A stretch of DNA of 64,000 nucleotides from Calothrix sp. NIES-3974 (GCF_002368395.1 NZ_AP018254.1:3286001-3350000), one strand, 5' to 3'. Positions 1 through 7,461 are shown, counted from the stretch's first letter. The notes: a model not told the origin generated them from the letters alone. Numbers and translations: made by a program.

Positions 1-477
1 AGCGTGAGACTCGGATGAAAGAAGGAAATAATTTTCACCAGATTGAGTAGTTAATCTTTGCCGTGCAACATCGATAAACGACAAAAATAGTTCCTCAAAG
101 GGGAGCGACTGTTGAGAATCTAAAGGATATTTCTTATCTAAGAAATCTTTCTCGAAAGCATCAGCAGAATCTGGGGTAATGGATTCCAAAAGCGTCCTCA
201 GAGTTTCTGCCCAAGTTGGTAAATTTTGCCGATCAACTAGACGAACAGAACCGAGAACATGACGGATTTTATCTAAATCTAGACCATCCCAAGCCAGACG
301 CTTCTCAAATTGAGCTTCGTTTCCATCAGCTATTGTTTGACACCAACGTTCAATTCGTGCGTTGATAGCATTGTCATCAACTGATATTTGATTGGATAAA
401 AACTCCCTTCCCAAGCGCTCAGGAATTGTGCTGGCTTGTTCTACAATTTTAATTAAGTCTTCTTGAGTAATTTGCAT
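1..477 (-). CDS. lanM: Class II lanthipeptide synthetase LanM, N-terminal part (runs off the window)
   Basis: An open frame of 159 codons runs from ATG (complement of 475-477) to base 1 with no stop, so only the N-terminus is present. It would belong to the dehydratase half of a LanM enzyme, which phosphorylates and eliminates Ser/Thr in a precursor peptide before the C-terminal cyclase half forms thioether rings. Seen here are the typical LanM N-terminal stretches RLAWDGLDLDKIRHVLGSV (about residues 60-78) and LPTWAETLRTLLE (86-98). The zinc-binding cyclase domain lies outside the window. Two NHLP-leader precursor genes lie just upstream in the same orientation, which strongly supports the assignment. 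The start is the first in-frame ATG; no strong ribosome binding site is visible. Confidence 0.8.
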   Translation of the reverse strand, partial: MQITQEDLIKIVEQASTIPERLGREFLSNQISVDDNAINARIERWCQTIADGNEAQFEKRLAWDGLDLDKIRHVLGSVRLVDRQNLPTWAETLRTLLESITPDSADAFEKDFLDKKYPLDSQQSLPFEELFLSFIDVARQRLTTQSGENYFLLSSESHA

Positions 478-962
478 ATTCTCCCATCTTGCTGTTAGGC
501 TTTTATAAATATTAAAAACTGTCTCTATCGCACTTTATATGCCAATTTCCCTGATGAAAATTTCGAGATTGGCTAGGAAGATGTTTGGAAAGCGTCAATC
601 AATACTTTTTTAACTTTTTTAACGTGAGTTCGATGAACCTCACCCCAACCCCTCTCCAGAATGGAAAGGGGCAGAAAAATCTATAGTTTAAACCCAAAAT
701 AACTGCTTTCAAAGCCTCTGTTATTGTATGAGGGAGCTTTGAAGAGGTATTCTCTCGTTTCCACGCTCTGCGTGGGGACGCATTTCACAATCAAACGTTT
801 TAAATTCAATAGGCGATTTCCAGACTCGTTCCCACGCTCTGCGTGGGGACGCATTTCAAGAGGCTCTGCCTCGATTGTATCTGAACTGTTACTAACCTAA
901 AAAGGCACAAAATACACAGCCTAACTCCTACCTCGTGAATCTATCACAGCTTGGAGAAGGTA
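478..962. other. Gene-free spacer between lanM and precursor 1
   Basis: No convincing gene is seen. It holds two copies of a short hairpin-forming repeat (listed separately), and the sequence around 641-690 is a low-complexity run common in cyanobacterial spacers. The promoter for lanM may lie here, or lanM may be read through from precursor 1. Confidence 0.6.
752..858. repeat. Two copies of a 'CCACGCTCTGCGTGG' hairpin repeat
   Basis: A unit reading CTCGTTtCCACGCTCTGCG then TGGGGACGCATTTCA occurs at about 755-786 and again at 825-857. The inner CCACGC/GCGTGG arms can pair around a TCT loop. The two copies are nearly identical and in the same orientation, about 70 bp apart. This is a REP-like dispersed repeat of the kind common in cyanobacteria. 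Confidence 0.75.
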
Positions 963-1313
963 TTAGCGATAAACAAAACAATCAGCCAAAGTAATTGACC
1001 CCATCATACAGGGTCCTAAATCCCCTATACCGTCTCTAACTATGAACGTACCGCTTGCCACTGCTTCCAATTGCTCCTCTGTCATGGCTTCAGTTGCAGG
1101 TACGTGAGGTAAAACCAGGTATGCTGTATCGGCAGTTTCTTGCAGCACTTGCACTTTAAAATCATCAGGTACTTTTTGTCCAATGGCTTTTTCAATTTCA
1201 GCTTTTGCAACTCCAGGATTAGTAAGTAATTGTTGCTTGAACGATTCATCTTTTAAAGCACGAATAATAATTTGAGTTTCGTAATCTTGACGTTTTTCGA
1301 TTTGATTAGCCAT
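963..1313 (-). CDS. NHLP-leader lanthipeptide precursor peptide 1
   Basis: A 116-residue RiPP precursor. Residues 1-88 (MANQIEKRQDYETQ... to EEQLEAVASG) form a nitrile-hydratase-like leader of the type used by cyanobacterial class II lanthipeptides, ending in a small-residue SG site expected for cleavage by a C39-type protease. The 28-residue core holds Cys at core positions 14 and 24 and Ser18, Thr20 and Thr1 as candidate dehydration sites (segment PCMMGSITLADC). The frame is open for 35 more codons upstream, but the ATG at 1313 is chosen because it is preceded by AAAGGA and aligns exactly with precursor 2. The adjacent lanM supplies a likely modifying enzyme. The final product structure is inference. 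Confidence 0.85.
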   Translation of the reverse strand: MANQIEKRQDYETQIIIRALKDESFKQQLLTNPGVAKAEIEKAIGQKVPDDFKVQVLQETADTAYLVLPHVPATEAMTEEQLEAVASGTFIVRDGIGDLGPCMMGSITLADCFVYR

Positions 1314-1352
1314 GATTTTTCCTTTGAAAAATAGAGTGTTGTTTTTTTTTAA
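1314..1352 (-). promoter_or_regulatory. Conserved leader/RBS region of precursor 1
   Basis: The roughly 40 bases before the start codon (RBS AAAGGA, then TTTTTCAAAGGAAA-like sequence and an A-rich run on the coding strand) are almost identical to the region before precursor 2 (3073-3112). The two precursor genes therefore share 5' untranslated sequence as well as leader-peptide sequence, consistent with a gene duplication that included the RBS. Confidence 0.6.
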
Positions 1353-1449
1353 AAGCAAGGTTTCTTCAAATTTTGCACCTTGCAAGTAAATACCTAGATA
1401 AACATGTTTATGGTACAATACGGTTTAGTTAGAGCCAAAAAGCTTGAAT

Positions 1450-1478
1450 TACAGCAGATTCGAGGTTTATGAGGTACA
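1450..1478. repeat. IS630 left terminal inverted repeat
   Basis: Begins TACAGCAGATTCGAGG and ends GAGGTACA. It matches the reverse complement of 2441-2469 at 25 of 29 positions by eye. The transposase stop codon lies within it. Confidence 0.85.
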
Positions 1479-2129
1479 GTAGCAACAATTAGTAAACCAA
1501 TTTTTTAGATGCTTTGGATCAACTAATGTCAGTGCAATTTTAATTAAACCATCAACTACAGATGCACTTTTAGGAGAAAACTGTTTTAAGAACGCTTTTA
1601 ATTGTGACCACCAATGTTCAATTGGATTAAATTCAGGGGAATAAGGAGATAGATAAAGAACACTTGCTCCTACAGATTCAATCAAAGGCTTAATCTCTTC
1701 GACTTTATGTGCTGGCAGATTATCCATTACAACGACTGCACCAACCCATAATTGTGGAAGTAAAAAATGCTCTACAAAAACTTTATAAGCTTCTCCATTC
1801 ATTGAGCCATTTAAAGTCATCACAGCTAAGACTTTTTTGAAGCTAATTCCTCCAATTACACTTATTTTTGCACCTCGGTAATATGGTTTAAAATCATAAG
1901 CTCTACTCCCGCGATCGCTTCGAGCATGAGTTCTAGTCAAACCAAGCAAAACACCCATTTCGTCTATAAACACAAGGTTTTCTGGGTCTATGTGTTTTAC
2001 TTTCTCCCAATATTCTAATCTCAGTTTTTGGACTCTTTCTGTTTTCGCTTGGCTGCTACGTAAAGTCTTTTTTTTCGAGTTAATTCTTGTTTTTGCAATG
2101 CACAACACATCACACTTGCACACACCCAA
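1467..2129 (-). CDS. IS630 transposase, DDE catalytic part (OrfB)
   Basis: Carries the DDE nuclease domain of an IS630-type transposase. Visible catalytic surroundings: VFIDEMG (first Asp), VVMDNLPAHK (second Asp) and the hallmark LSPYSPEFNPIEHWW (final Glu). The first ~18 codons are probably not translated as such: the sequence homologous to the transposase begins near the A8 run (complement of 2068-2075), where ribosomes from the upstream frame would slip by -1. The sequence after that point (KKKTLRSSQAKTERVQK) continues directly to the DDE domain. No RBS or separate start is needed under this model. Confidence 0.85.
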   Translation of the reverse strand: MGVCKCDVLCIAKTRINSKKKTLRSSQAKTERVQKLRLEYWEKVKHIDPENLVFIDEMGVLLGLTRTHARSDRGSRAYDFKPYYRGAKISVIGGISFKKVLAVMTLNGSMNGEAYKVFVEHFLLPQLWVGAVVVMDNLPAHKVEEIKPLIESVGASVLYLSPYSPEFNPIEHWWSQLKAFLKQFSPKSASVVDGLIKIALTLVDPKHLKNWFTNCCYCTS

Positions 2130-2413
2130 ATGTTATATTTTTCTCCAAAATACTCGCAATATTCCAATAAAGTTAAATCCGGGTAACTTTGAACCATTTC
2201 TGCTAATTCGCTACCGTAATCATCTAGCTTACCCTTCATTGCTCCACCTTGCTTTTTGGGTTCTAGATGCCCTTCCAATCTTTTTTGCCTGATTAGCTTC
2301 TGCACATAGCTTTTTGCTATACCAAACTGCACAGCTACTCCTCGAATTGATGTATCACCCTTTTCGTAAGCACTTACTATTTTTTCTCGTAAATCGATTG
2401 AGTAGGGTTTCAT
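2021..2413 (-). CDS. IS630 transposase, DNA-binding part (OrfA)
   Basis: The first 100 or so residues are the helix-turn-helix region of an IS630 transposase (MKPYSIDLREKIVSAYEKG... SIRGVAVQFGIAKSYVQKLI), which binds the terminal repeats. The frame contains an A AAA AAA slippery heptamer on the coding strand (within 2068-2075). A -1 slip there joins it to the DDE frame; without slippage translation stops after about 17 more codons at 2021, giving a short DNA-binding protein. Whether the shift is programmed or a disabling mutation cannot be told from one copy, but the canonical slip site favours a programmed event. Confidence 0.8.
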   Translation of the reverse strand: MKPYSIDLREKIVSAYEKGDTSIRGVAVQFGIAKSYVQKLIRQKRLEGHLEPKKQGGAMKGKLDDYGSELAEMVQSYPDLTLLEYCEYFGEKYNIWVCASVMCCALQKQELTRKKRLYVAAKRKQKESKN

Positions 2414-2440
2414 TTTAATTTTTGATGCACTAATAACAAG

Positions 2441-2469
2441 TGTACCTCATTTACCTCGAAAGTGCTGTA
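2441..2469. repeat. IS630 right terminal inverted repeat
   Basis: Reverse complement begins TACAGCACTTTCGAGG and ends GAGGTACA, matching the left end with four differences. It lies about 30 bp upstream of the OrfA start. Confidence 0.85.
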
Positions 2470-2547
2470 TGTAGGTTGGGTAGAGTGAAACGTAACCCAA
2501 CATTTTCAGGATTTTGTTGGGCTCCACTCCGTTACACCCAACCTACA
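2470..2547. repeat. Palindromic 'TGTAGGTTGGGT' repeat
   Basis: Starts TGTAGGTTGGGT (2470-2481) and ends ACCCAACCTACA (2536-2547), with further pairing inside (ACCCAACA / TGTTGGG). It forms a long hairpin of about 78 bp. This kind of GTAGGTTGGGT repeat is widespread in cyanobacterial spacers. It sits directly against the right end of the insertion sequence. Confidence 0.75.
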
Positions 2548-2706
2548 ATTATTCTTAACTGAACTTCTGTTTACTTGCGTCCAGTTCCCTCCCTGCAAAC
2601 GGGGAGGGTTCGTATGGGGTTCTTTAGGGTTGTAAGGCAGGTTAAGCAAAGTTATCCTGAAAGCGGTAAACTATAAGTAAAACCTGCCCTGACGCAGAAT
2701 CCTGTT

Positions 2707-3072
2707 CTATCGTCCGACATTGACACCGATATTGACACCATCTGTGAAAGTAATTGATCCAAGGATACAACCTACTCTGAGATTGCCTCCTATACTGCCT
2801 CCAATGAAACCGCTTGCCACTGCTTCCAATTGCTCCTCCGTCATTCCTTCAGTTGCAGGTACGTGGGGTAGAACCAGGTATGCTGTATCAGCAGTTTCTT
2901 GCAGCACCTGCACTTTAAAACCATCAGGTACTTTTTCTCCAATCGCTTTTTCAATTTCAGCCTTCGCTACATTAGGATTACTAAGTAGTTGTTGCTTGAA
3001 CGATTCATCTTTTAAAGCACGAACAATAATTTGAGTTTCGTAATCTTGACGTTTTTCGATTTTGTTAGCCAT
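2707..3072 (-). CDS. NHLP-leader lanthipeptide precursor peptide 2
   Basis: A 121-residue precursor with the same 88-residue leader as precursor 1 (seven substitutions by eye), again ending LEAVASG. The 33-residue core differs in sequence but keeps Cys14, Gly17, Ser18, Ile19, Thr20 and Asp23 at the same core positions (GCILGSITFTD). Core position 24, Cys in precursor 1, is Gly here, so only one Cys remains for thioether formation. The rest of the core is rich in Gly, Asn and Val and holds additional Ser/Thr. The ATG at 3072 is preceded by AAAGGA. It probably belongs to the same biosynthetic locus as lanM at the left edge. Confidence 0.85.
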   Translation of the reverse strand: MANKIEKRQDYETQIIVRALKDESFKQQLLSNPNVAKAEIEKAIGEKVPDGFKVQVLQETADTAYLVLPHVPATEGMTEEQLEAVASGFIGGSIGGNLRVGCILGSITFTDGVNIGVNVGR

Positions 3073-3112
3073 GATTTTTTCCTTTGAAAAATAGAGTGTT
3101 GTTTTTTTACAG
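3073..3112 (-). promoter_or_regulatory. Conserved leader/RBS region of precursor 2
   Basis: Near-identical to the sequence in front of precursor 1 (AAAGGA Shine-Dalgarno about 7 bases before ATG, then a conserved A/T block). The match ends about 45 bases upstream, giving an upper bound on the duplicated segment on this side. Confidence 0.55.
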
Positions 3113-3584
3113 CAAGGTAATAAGGTTTAGTGTGTTTGCGAATCTCTTCGCCCTTGCTTAATATCAATACTATTCTTTTGAAATTGGTTTGATAATTAAC
3201 TATTTTTAGGTAATATTCTAATTAATCATTAAGTATTTTTAGGTATCAAAGCTCTTCAAGAATGTTTGAAAAGTTATCCAGGGTAAAATATATGCCAACC
3301 CACAGATAAACTGACCGTCATAGCATAAACAATAGACACAACAAACAAGACGCGATATATCGCGTCTCATATCCTGGATGTATTGCAAACATTTTTTGAA
3401 TCGGCATTACCAGCAAGAATATTAAATCAATTCGCTTCGGCTTTCTAAGGAAAAGCGACAAATAGCACAATGTATTTTTATTTATATATGGGGATTGACC
3501 CAAACTCAAAACGTAGAAGGTAGGGAATTAAAACCCTCTAAGTTGTTAAGTTTTTAAAAATATATGATAATAATTTATTATTTT
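3113..3584. other. AT-rich gene-free spacer
   Basis: No gene is supported. A 63-codon minus-strand frame (3318-3509) overlaps a palindromic repeat and looks accidental. The promoter of precursor 2 is expected in 3120-3280. Confidence 0.5.
3345..3400. repeat. Dispersed palindrome copy (GACGCGATATATCGCGTC core)
   Basis: A perfect palindrome with core GACGCGATATATCGCGTC at about 3347-3367, followed by ATCCTGGATGTATTGCAAACATT. A decayed copy of the palindrome plus this tail lies at 39819-39866 (AGATGCAATATATCATGTCT, then TTCTGGATCTATTGCAAATATT), so the repeat unit extends beyond the palindrome. Confidence 0.7.
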
Positions 3585-4553
3585 TCAAACAACAAAATTT
3601 TCTACGACGCTAATATCTTCTAAAGCAATCTTGACACTGAATTTATCTCCAATAGAAGCATTAAACTCCAAATCAATTTTCTTATTATTATTTTTTGCTT
3701 GAGCTTCCATCACAGCAATCTCCTCTTCATCTAAAATCATAATATGAAGGAAAGATGGCAAATACTCTTGACCATTAGTTGGATGTAACTCCACAATAAT
3801 TTTCATCTCGTCAAGGTCGCTTTCGTCATGACTGACTTTAACAACTATACCAACTGCTACTCTGTTGGCTTTTATCCCAAAATCAATCAATTTAGCCCGT
3901 TCAACAGATTGTTTTAGCCCCTCTTCTGCACTTCTAAATTGCCAAGCTGGTTCAGCTAATAATATAGATTCAATAGTTGACCAACCTGAATCAAAAATAT
4001 TCTCAAACCATCTTTTTAATTTCACAACATTTTGGCTAGATAAACCTAAATTTTGACTCTTATCTTTAGTTGTTTGTAATTCTAGAGATTCTAAATAATC
4101 CAATAAATTTTCTAGCGGTTGTAATTGATTAATAGGGAAGTTATCAATTGATATCTCCTTGACAAATCCTAACAACTTGGCTGATTGTAAAGATTCACTT
4201 ATTTCCACAACTATATAGCCAATTCGGTTTGATTGGACTTCTGGTGGTACATAAACATACTCTGCCTTTCCTAGCACCGGACGACATTCTAACTTACCCA
4301 AATTTTTAATCAATAAATCGGCTACATCCATCAGAGTTTGTTGTACCGGATTCCAACTGTCGCTTCCTTCTAGGTCAGTTTCAAACCCCATACACTCTAG
4401 ATAAAAATTCATGAAAGACACAGACAAAGTATTAAGCAAAACCTGCTGACTTTTTTCAGGAGTAGCTTGCTGCCTTGACCATTTTTCTGCTAGCCTACGA
4501 GCAACGGTTGATATCGGGCCTGTAAATGTCGAAATAGTTGCCATCTCACTCAT
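3585..4553 (-). CDS. DUF1822 family protein
   Basis: About 322 residues of the cyanobacterial DUF1822 family, whose function is unknown. Characteristic parts are the N-terminal region ending in VYVPPEVQSNRIGYIVVEI and the C-terminal acidic region ending in the KIALEDISVVENFVV stretch. No signal peptide or membrane segment is evident. The start at 4553 is chosen because it has GAGGGAGG about ten bases upstream; an upstream ATG at 4589 would overlap the end of the sigma factor gene. DUF1822 genes are often found immediately downstream of a sigma-70-like gene in cyanobacteria, and that arrangement is seen here, so the pair is very likely one transcription unit. A role in sigma-factor control is conjecture. 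Confidence 0.8.
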   Translation of the reverse strand: MSEMATISTFTGPISTVARRLAEKWSRQQATPEKSQQVLLNTLSVSFMNFYLECMGFETDLEGSDSWNPVQQTLMDVADLLIKNLGKLECRPVLGKAEYVYVPPEVQSNRIGYIVVEISESLQSAKLLGFVKEISIDNFPINQLQPLENLLDYLESLELQTTKDKSQNLGLSSQNVVKLKRWFENIFDSGWSTIESILLAEPAWQFRSAEEGLKQSVERAKLIDFGIKANRVAVGIVVKVSHDESDLDEMKIIVELHPTNGQEYLPSFLHIMILDEEEIAVMEAQAKNNNKKIDLEFNASIGDKFSVKIALEDISVVENFVV

Positions 4554-4572
4554 AGTTGATTCCCTCCCTCGT

Positions 4573-5217
4573 TCAGTCTTTGCCACCACATAAATCTCTA
4601 AATTCGTCGCGAAATTTTTCTAAAGTTCGCTGATAAAAATTGCTTAATGTTGCTACTGGAATATTAAATTCTTCGGAAATATCTTTCCAAGATATACCTG
4701 ACCATCTTTTAACTGCTATTTCTTGGAAATTTACTTGGGGATATTTTTTGATATATGCTTGTTGAAAAATCCCTTTTGGGTCTATTTCTATATATCGTCT
4801 GATTTTTTGAAAAGCTAAGATATAATTATCCTCGTCTTGACTATCATCAAATGCTAAATCTTCCAAGTTTTCTAAGAACGAACTTTCGATATTAATTTCA
4901 TTGGCTTTACCAATTACTTTGGGAATAGCCTCTTTAAAAAAACGTTGACTCAATAACATATTAACCCAAGTCATAAATGAAGCCCGTTCCGGGTCGTACT
5001 TATGAAGATTTTTACAGATATACAAGAATAGGTCTTGTACTGCCTCCTGATAAATTTGTTCGTAAACTCCTGGAAATTGACCTTTATATGGATGACAAAG
5101 TTTGCCCCATCGGTATATGCCATCGATTAATTTTGATAAAGTTATCCGTCTAATTGTTGTCCCTAGAGGGTGTTGTTGGGCTTGTAGAGCTAGCTCTTGA
5201 AGCTGTTGCTCGTTCAT
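4573..5217 (-). CDS. Sigma-70-family (ECF-like) RNA polymerase sigma factor
   Basis: A 214-residue protein with a region 2-like segment (about residues 60-110: AVQDLFLYICKNLHKYDPERASFMTWVNMLLSQRF) and a C-terminal region 4-like helix-turn-helix (WSGISWKDISEEFNIPVATLSNFYQRTLEKF, about 170-205). It would recruit RNA polymerase core to specific promoters. The region 2 motif is diverged from classical ECF factors, so it belongs to a cyanobacterium-specific group. It lies 19 bp upstream of the DUF1822 gene in the same direction. No anti-sigma gene of a known type is adjacent. Confidence 0.8.
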   Translation of the reverse strand: MNEQQLQELALQAQQHPLGTTIRRITLSKLIDGIYRWGKLCHPYKGQFPGVYEQIYQEAVQDLFLYICKNLHKYDPERASFMTWVNMLLSQRFFKEAIPKVIGKANEINIESSFLENLEDLAFDDSQDEDNYILAFQKIRRYIEIDPKGIFQQAYIKKYPQVNFQEIAVKRWSGISWKDISEEFNIPVATLSNFYQRTLEKFRDEFRDLCGGKD

Positions 5218-5550
5218 AAATTATTTATTAGAGAGAATCATATGACTCTAAAAACTATCGGATGCTAATTGTGGTTTTTATCCAAATCGGTTGGATAAAG
5301 TTACAAAAATTTACAATTCGTGTTTTGAGAGCGATCGCGGTTCAAACAAACCCCTGGTAGTCCACTTTTCTGCGTTTCGGTCAATAGTGTCCAACAAGAA
5401 TTTGCATGGATTATAGTGTGGCGATAAGGGGAGCTTAATGGCTAGAGCCGTATCGCAAACCATACTTCCCACGGTGATATATTTCCCTTTTGACTTGTTG
5501 ACAGTTAACGGTTAACTAGTCTTTTTTCCTACTTCCTATTCCCTGCTCCC
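5218..5550. other. Gene-free spacer
   Basis: No gene is supported. Contains one HIP1 site near 5331, a hairpin repeat at 5421-5456 (listed), a GTTGACAGTTAACGG heptamer-type run near 5499, and C/T-rich heptamer runs near 5526-5555. Confidence 0.5.
5421..5456. repeat. Hairpin repeat bounded by GCGATA/TATCGC
   Basis: Reads GCGATAAGGGGAGCTTAATG then GCTAGAGCCGTATCGC. The reverse complement of the same unit occurs at 17211-17248. The ends pair (GCGATA/TATCGC) and internal GAGCTTAA.../GGCT segments also fold. Confidence 0.65.
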
Positions 5551-5979
5551 CTACTCAAAGCCCGGATAATTCAACGCTTTTACCTTCAGATGATAAATAT
5601 GCCCAACGGCTTTCACCATTTCTCGTTGGTCGTGGGATAGCTTCACCTTGTCAATAGCAGTTTCTAAGGATTCTCCCCGTCGTAAATACCGTCGTAATTC
5701 CTCCTCCTGGGAGGTGTTTAATACTGCTTGGATATCCCGATTGCGACTCTGACGCAACCCTTGAAGACGTTGACGTTGTAATGGAGTGAACTCCCTGGAA
5801 GCATCAAACTTCCCCAATACCATTGTTCGATGGTTCTGAGTCAAAGAGATTGGTAAGGCAATACCCGGAGCATCAAGCCTTTGGCTTATCGCCAATACTT
5901 CTTTCCCAGGTATTGTCAATACGATACAGGATACACTAAATATCAGTAAAATCCGCAGGGTGAACTGAATGAACATCAT
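5551..5979 (-). CDS. Small exported protein with LTxxQ-like motifs
   Basis: About 142 residues. An N-terminal hydrophobic segment (FIQFTLRILLIFSVSCIVLTI) followed by VLAISQ looks like a signal peptide, so the product is probably periplasmic. The mature part is highly charged and helical with FTPLQRQRLQGLRQSRNR and LSHDQREMVKAVG, which recall the LTxxQ motifs of Spy/CpxP-like periplasmic proteins, but the match is weak. Three Met codons (5985, 5979, 5976) lie together; the second or third is best spaced from GAGAG. Function unknown. Confidence 0.6.
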   Translation of the reverse strand: MMFIQFTLRILLIFSVSCIVLTIPGKEVLAISQRLDAPGIALPISLTQNHRTMVLGKFDASREFTPLQRQRLQGLRQSRNRDIQAVLNTSQEEELRRYLRRGESLETAIDKVKLSHDQREMVKAVGHIYHLKVKALNYPGFE

Positions 5980-6285
5980 GTACATCTCTCAAAACAGACT
6001 CAATTAAAAGCAGGAAAGGGAAAAATCAACTTGTCTTCAAGTCACTAAGTGCAACTTCTCTTTCAGAATGCTTGTAAAAGACCCAAGCATACATATATAC
6101 AACCATATTAGTGTCGCTGTGATCCAAAATATTTAATCCAAGGCATCAACTTCCATAATCTTCTTTGATGATTTGACTCAATGATTGATAATTTAAAAAA
6201 ATATATAACTCATATTAGTATTAAAATCTTTTATTAATTATCCATTTGTTGCTATGATTGGGAGCATCGATACAGGTAAACCCCA
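5980..6285. other. Divergent intergenic region upstream of cbbX
   Basis: An AT-rich region between divergent genes, expected to hold both promoters. TATATAACTCATATTAG-type sequence near 6200-6225 could include a -10 element for cbbX, but no clear -35/-10 pair can be assigned. No gene is seen. Confidence 0.4.
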
Positions 6286-7221
6286 ATGCGTGAACAAGTA
6301 GTAGCACAGACAGCAATTCAGGAAAAATCTCCAATTCCAACAATTGATTTATCCAATGCATTTCAAGAGTCCCAAGTGCAAGAGATTCTTGACCAGCTTG
6401 ACCAAGAGTTGGTTGGCTTGCGTGGAGTCAAAAACAAAATTAAGGAAATGGCTGCTTTACTGCTGATAGATCGAGTTCGCAAAAGTTTAGGATTAACCGC
6501 AGGAATGCCAACTTTACACATGACCTTCCTGGGTAATCCGGGAATGGGTAAGACAACTGTGGCTAAAAGAATGGCGGAAATACTCCATCGTTTGGGATAT
6601 ATTCAACGTGAAAGCGTCATGTTAGTCACTCGCGATGATTTAGTGGGACAAGGAATCGGTCAGACTGCACCCAAAACCAGAGAAGTGTTAAATAATGCGA
6701 TGGGTGGAGTTCTATTAATCGATGAAGCCTATACTCTGTTTCGTCCCGACAATCCTGGAGATTTCGGTTTAGAAGCGATTGAAATCCTCATGCAAGTGAT
6801 GGAAAACCAGCGTGCAGATTTAGTCGTGATTTTGGCAGGCTACAAACAACAAATGGAGCATTTTTTCCATAGCAACCCTGGAATGAACTCCCGTATTGGT
6901 TTACATATAGAATTCGGTGATTACTCGATTGACGATTTAATGATTATTGCTCGCAAAATCTTGCAGGAACAGGATTATCAATTCAGTCCAGAAGCGGAAA
7001 ATGCCTTTCAAGAGTATTTAATTAGACGTAAAACAATGCCCCATTTTGCCAATGCTCGTAGTGTTCGCAACGCTATTGACCGAGCTAGATTGCGTCAAGC
7101 AAGTCGTCTGTTAAGCACTGGTAGCAACCACATTACCAGACAAGATTTGATTACGATAGAAGCGGCAGACATACTCGCAAGTAGAGTCTTCCGGGAAGGA
7201 GTTCCTGATTGTGAATCCTAA
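6286..7221 (+). CDS. cbbX: CbbX-type AAA+ ATPase (Rubisco activase-like)
   Basis: A 311-residue single-domain AAA+ protein of the CbxX/CfqX family. In red-type Rubisco organisms CbbX uses ATP hydrolysis to release inhibitory sugar phosphates from Rubisco. Visible: Walker A GNPGMGKT (83-90), the pore-region stretch RDDLVGQGIGQTAPKTREVL (117-135), Walker B GVLLIDEA (141-148), the NPGMNSRI arginine-finger region (197-204), and sensor 2 with the family signature HFANARSVRNAIDRARLRQ (253-271). The first ~35 residues are a variable extension. It stands alone, not beside Rubisco genes, and is followed 240 bp later by petM. Cyanobacterial green-type Rubisco is not thought to require CbbX, so the substrate here is uncertain. 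Confidence 0.88.
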   Translation: MREQVVAQTAIQEKSPIPTIDLSNAFQESQVQEILDQLDQELVGLRGVKNKIKEMAALLLIDRVRKSLGLTAGMPTLHMTFLGNPGMGKTTVAKRMAEILHRLGYIQRESVMLVTRDDLVGQGIGQTAPKTREVLNNAMGGVLLIDEAYTLFRPDNPGDFGLEAIEILMQVMENQRADLVVILAGYKQQMEHFFHSNPGMNSRIGLHIEFGDYSIDDLMIIARKILQEQDYQFSPEAENAFQEYLIRRKTMPHFANARSVRNAIDRARLRQASRLLSTGSNHITRQDLITIEAADILASRVFREGVPDCES

Positions 7222-7461
7222 GAGGTTCTCAGGTCAAGACAAAGCAGGACTGAGTATGCCTGACGAATTTCGTCTCACAAGCAAACGTGAAGGTGAATTG
7301 TAAAACTTTTGAATCGATATGGGATGCTTTCTTGTCTGCTTTCCCACCTTAACTTACCCCCCAAACCGAATTACAAAAACTAACCCCCATGAAGCCACCC
7401 CCCACTCCCTCTGATAAACTTAAGATTGGATAAATAAATTCATAATCAGGAGTCAAACAGA

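Larger units (their letters stand above)
1450..2469 (-). mobile_element. Complete IS630-family insertion sequence
   Basis: A roughly 1.0-kb element bounded by 29-bp imperfect terminal inverted repeats, each beginning with TACAGCA at the outer end; the outermost TA on each side (1450-1451, 2468-2469) fits the TA target duplication of IS630/Tc1-mariner elements. Inside are two overlapping transposase frames in the -1 relation. It lies between the two lanthipeptide precursors without visibly breaking either. Both ends and both reading frames are intact, so it may be recent or still active. Confidence 0.85.

Noticed and set aside
1314-1418. N-terminal extension of precursor 1 (35 codons)
   Set aside because: The extension has no homologue in precursor 2, whereas the ATG at 1313 with AAAGGA upstream aligns exactly.
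1990-2292. Plus-strand 100-codon frame inside the insertion sequence
   Set aside because: It lies antisense to the transposase and has no motif.
3318-3509. 63-codon minus-strand frame
   Set aside because: It reads through a palindromic repeat and has no RBS or known motif.
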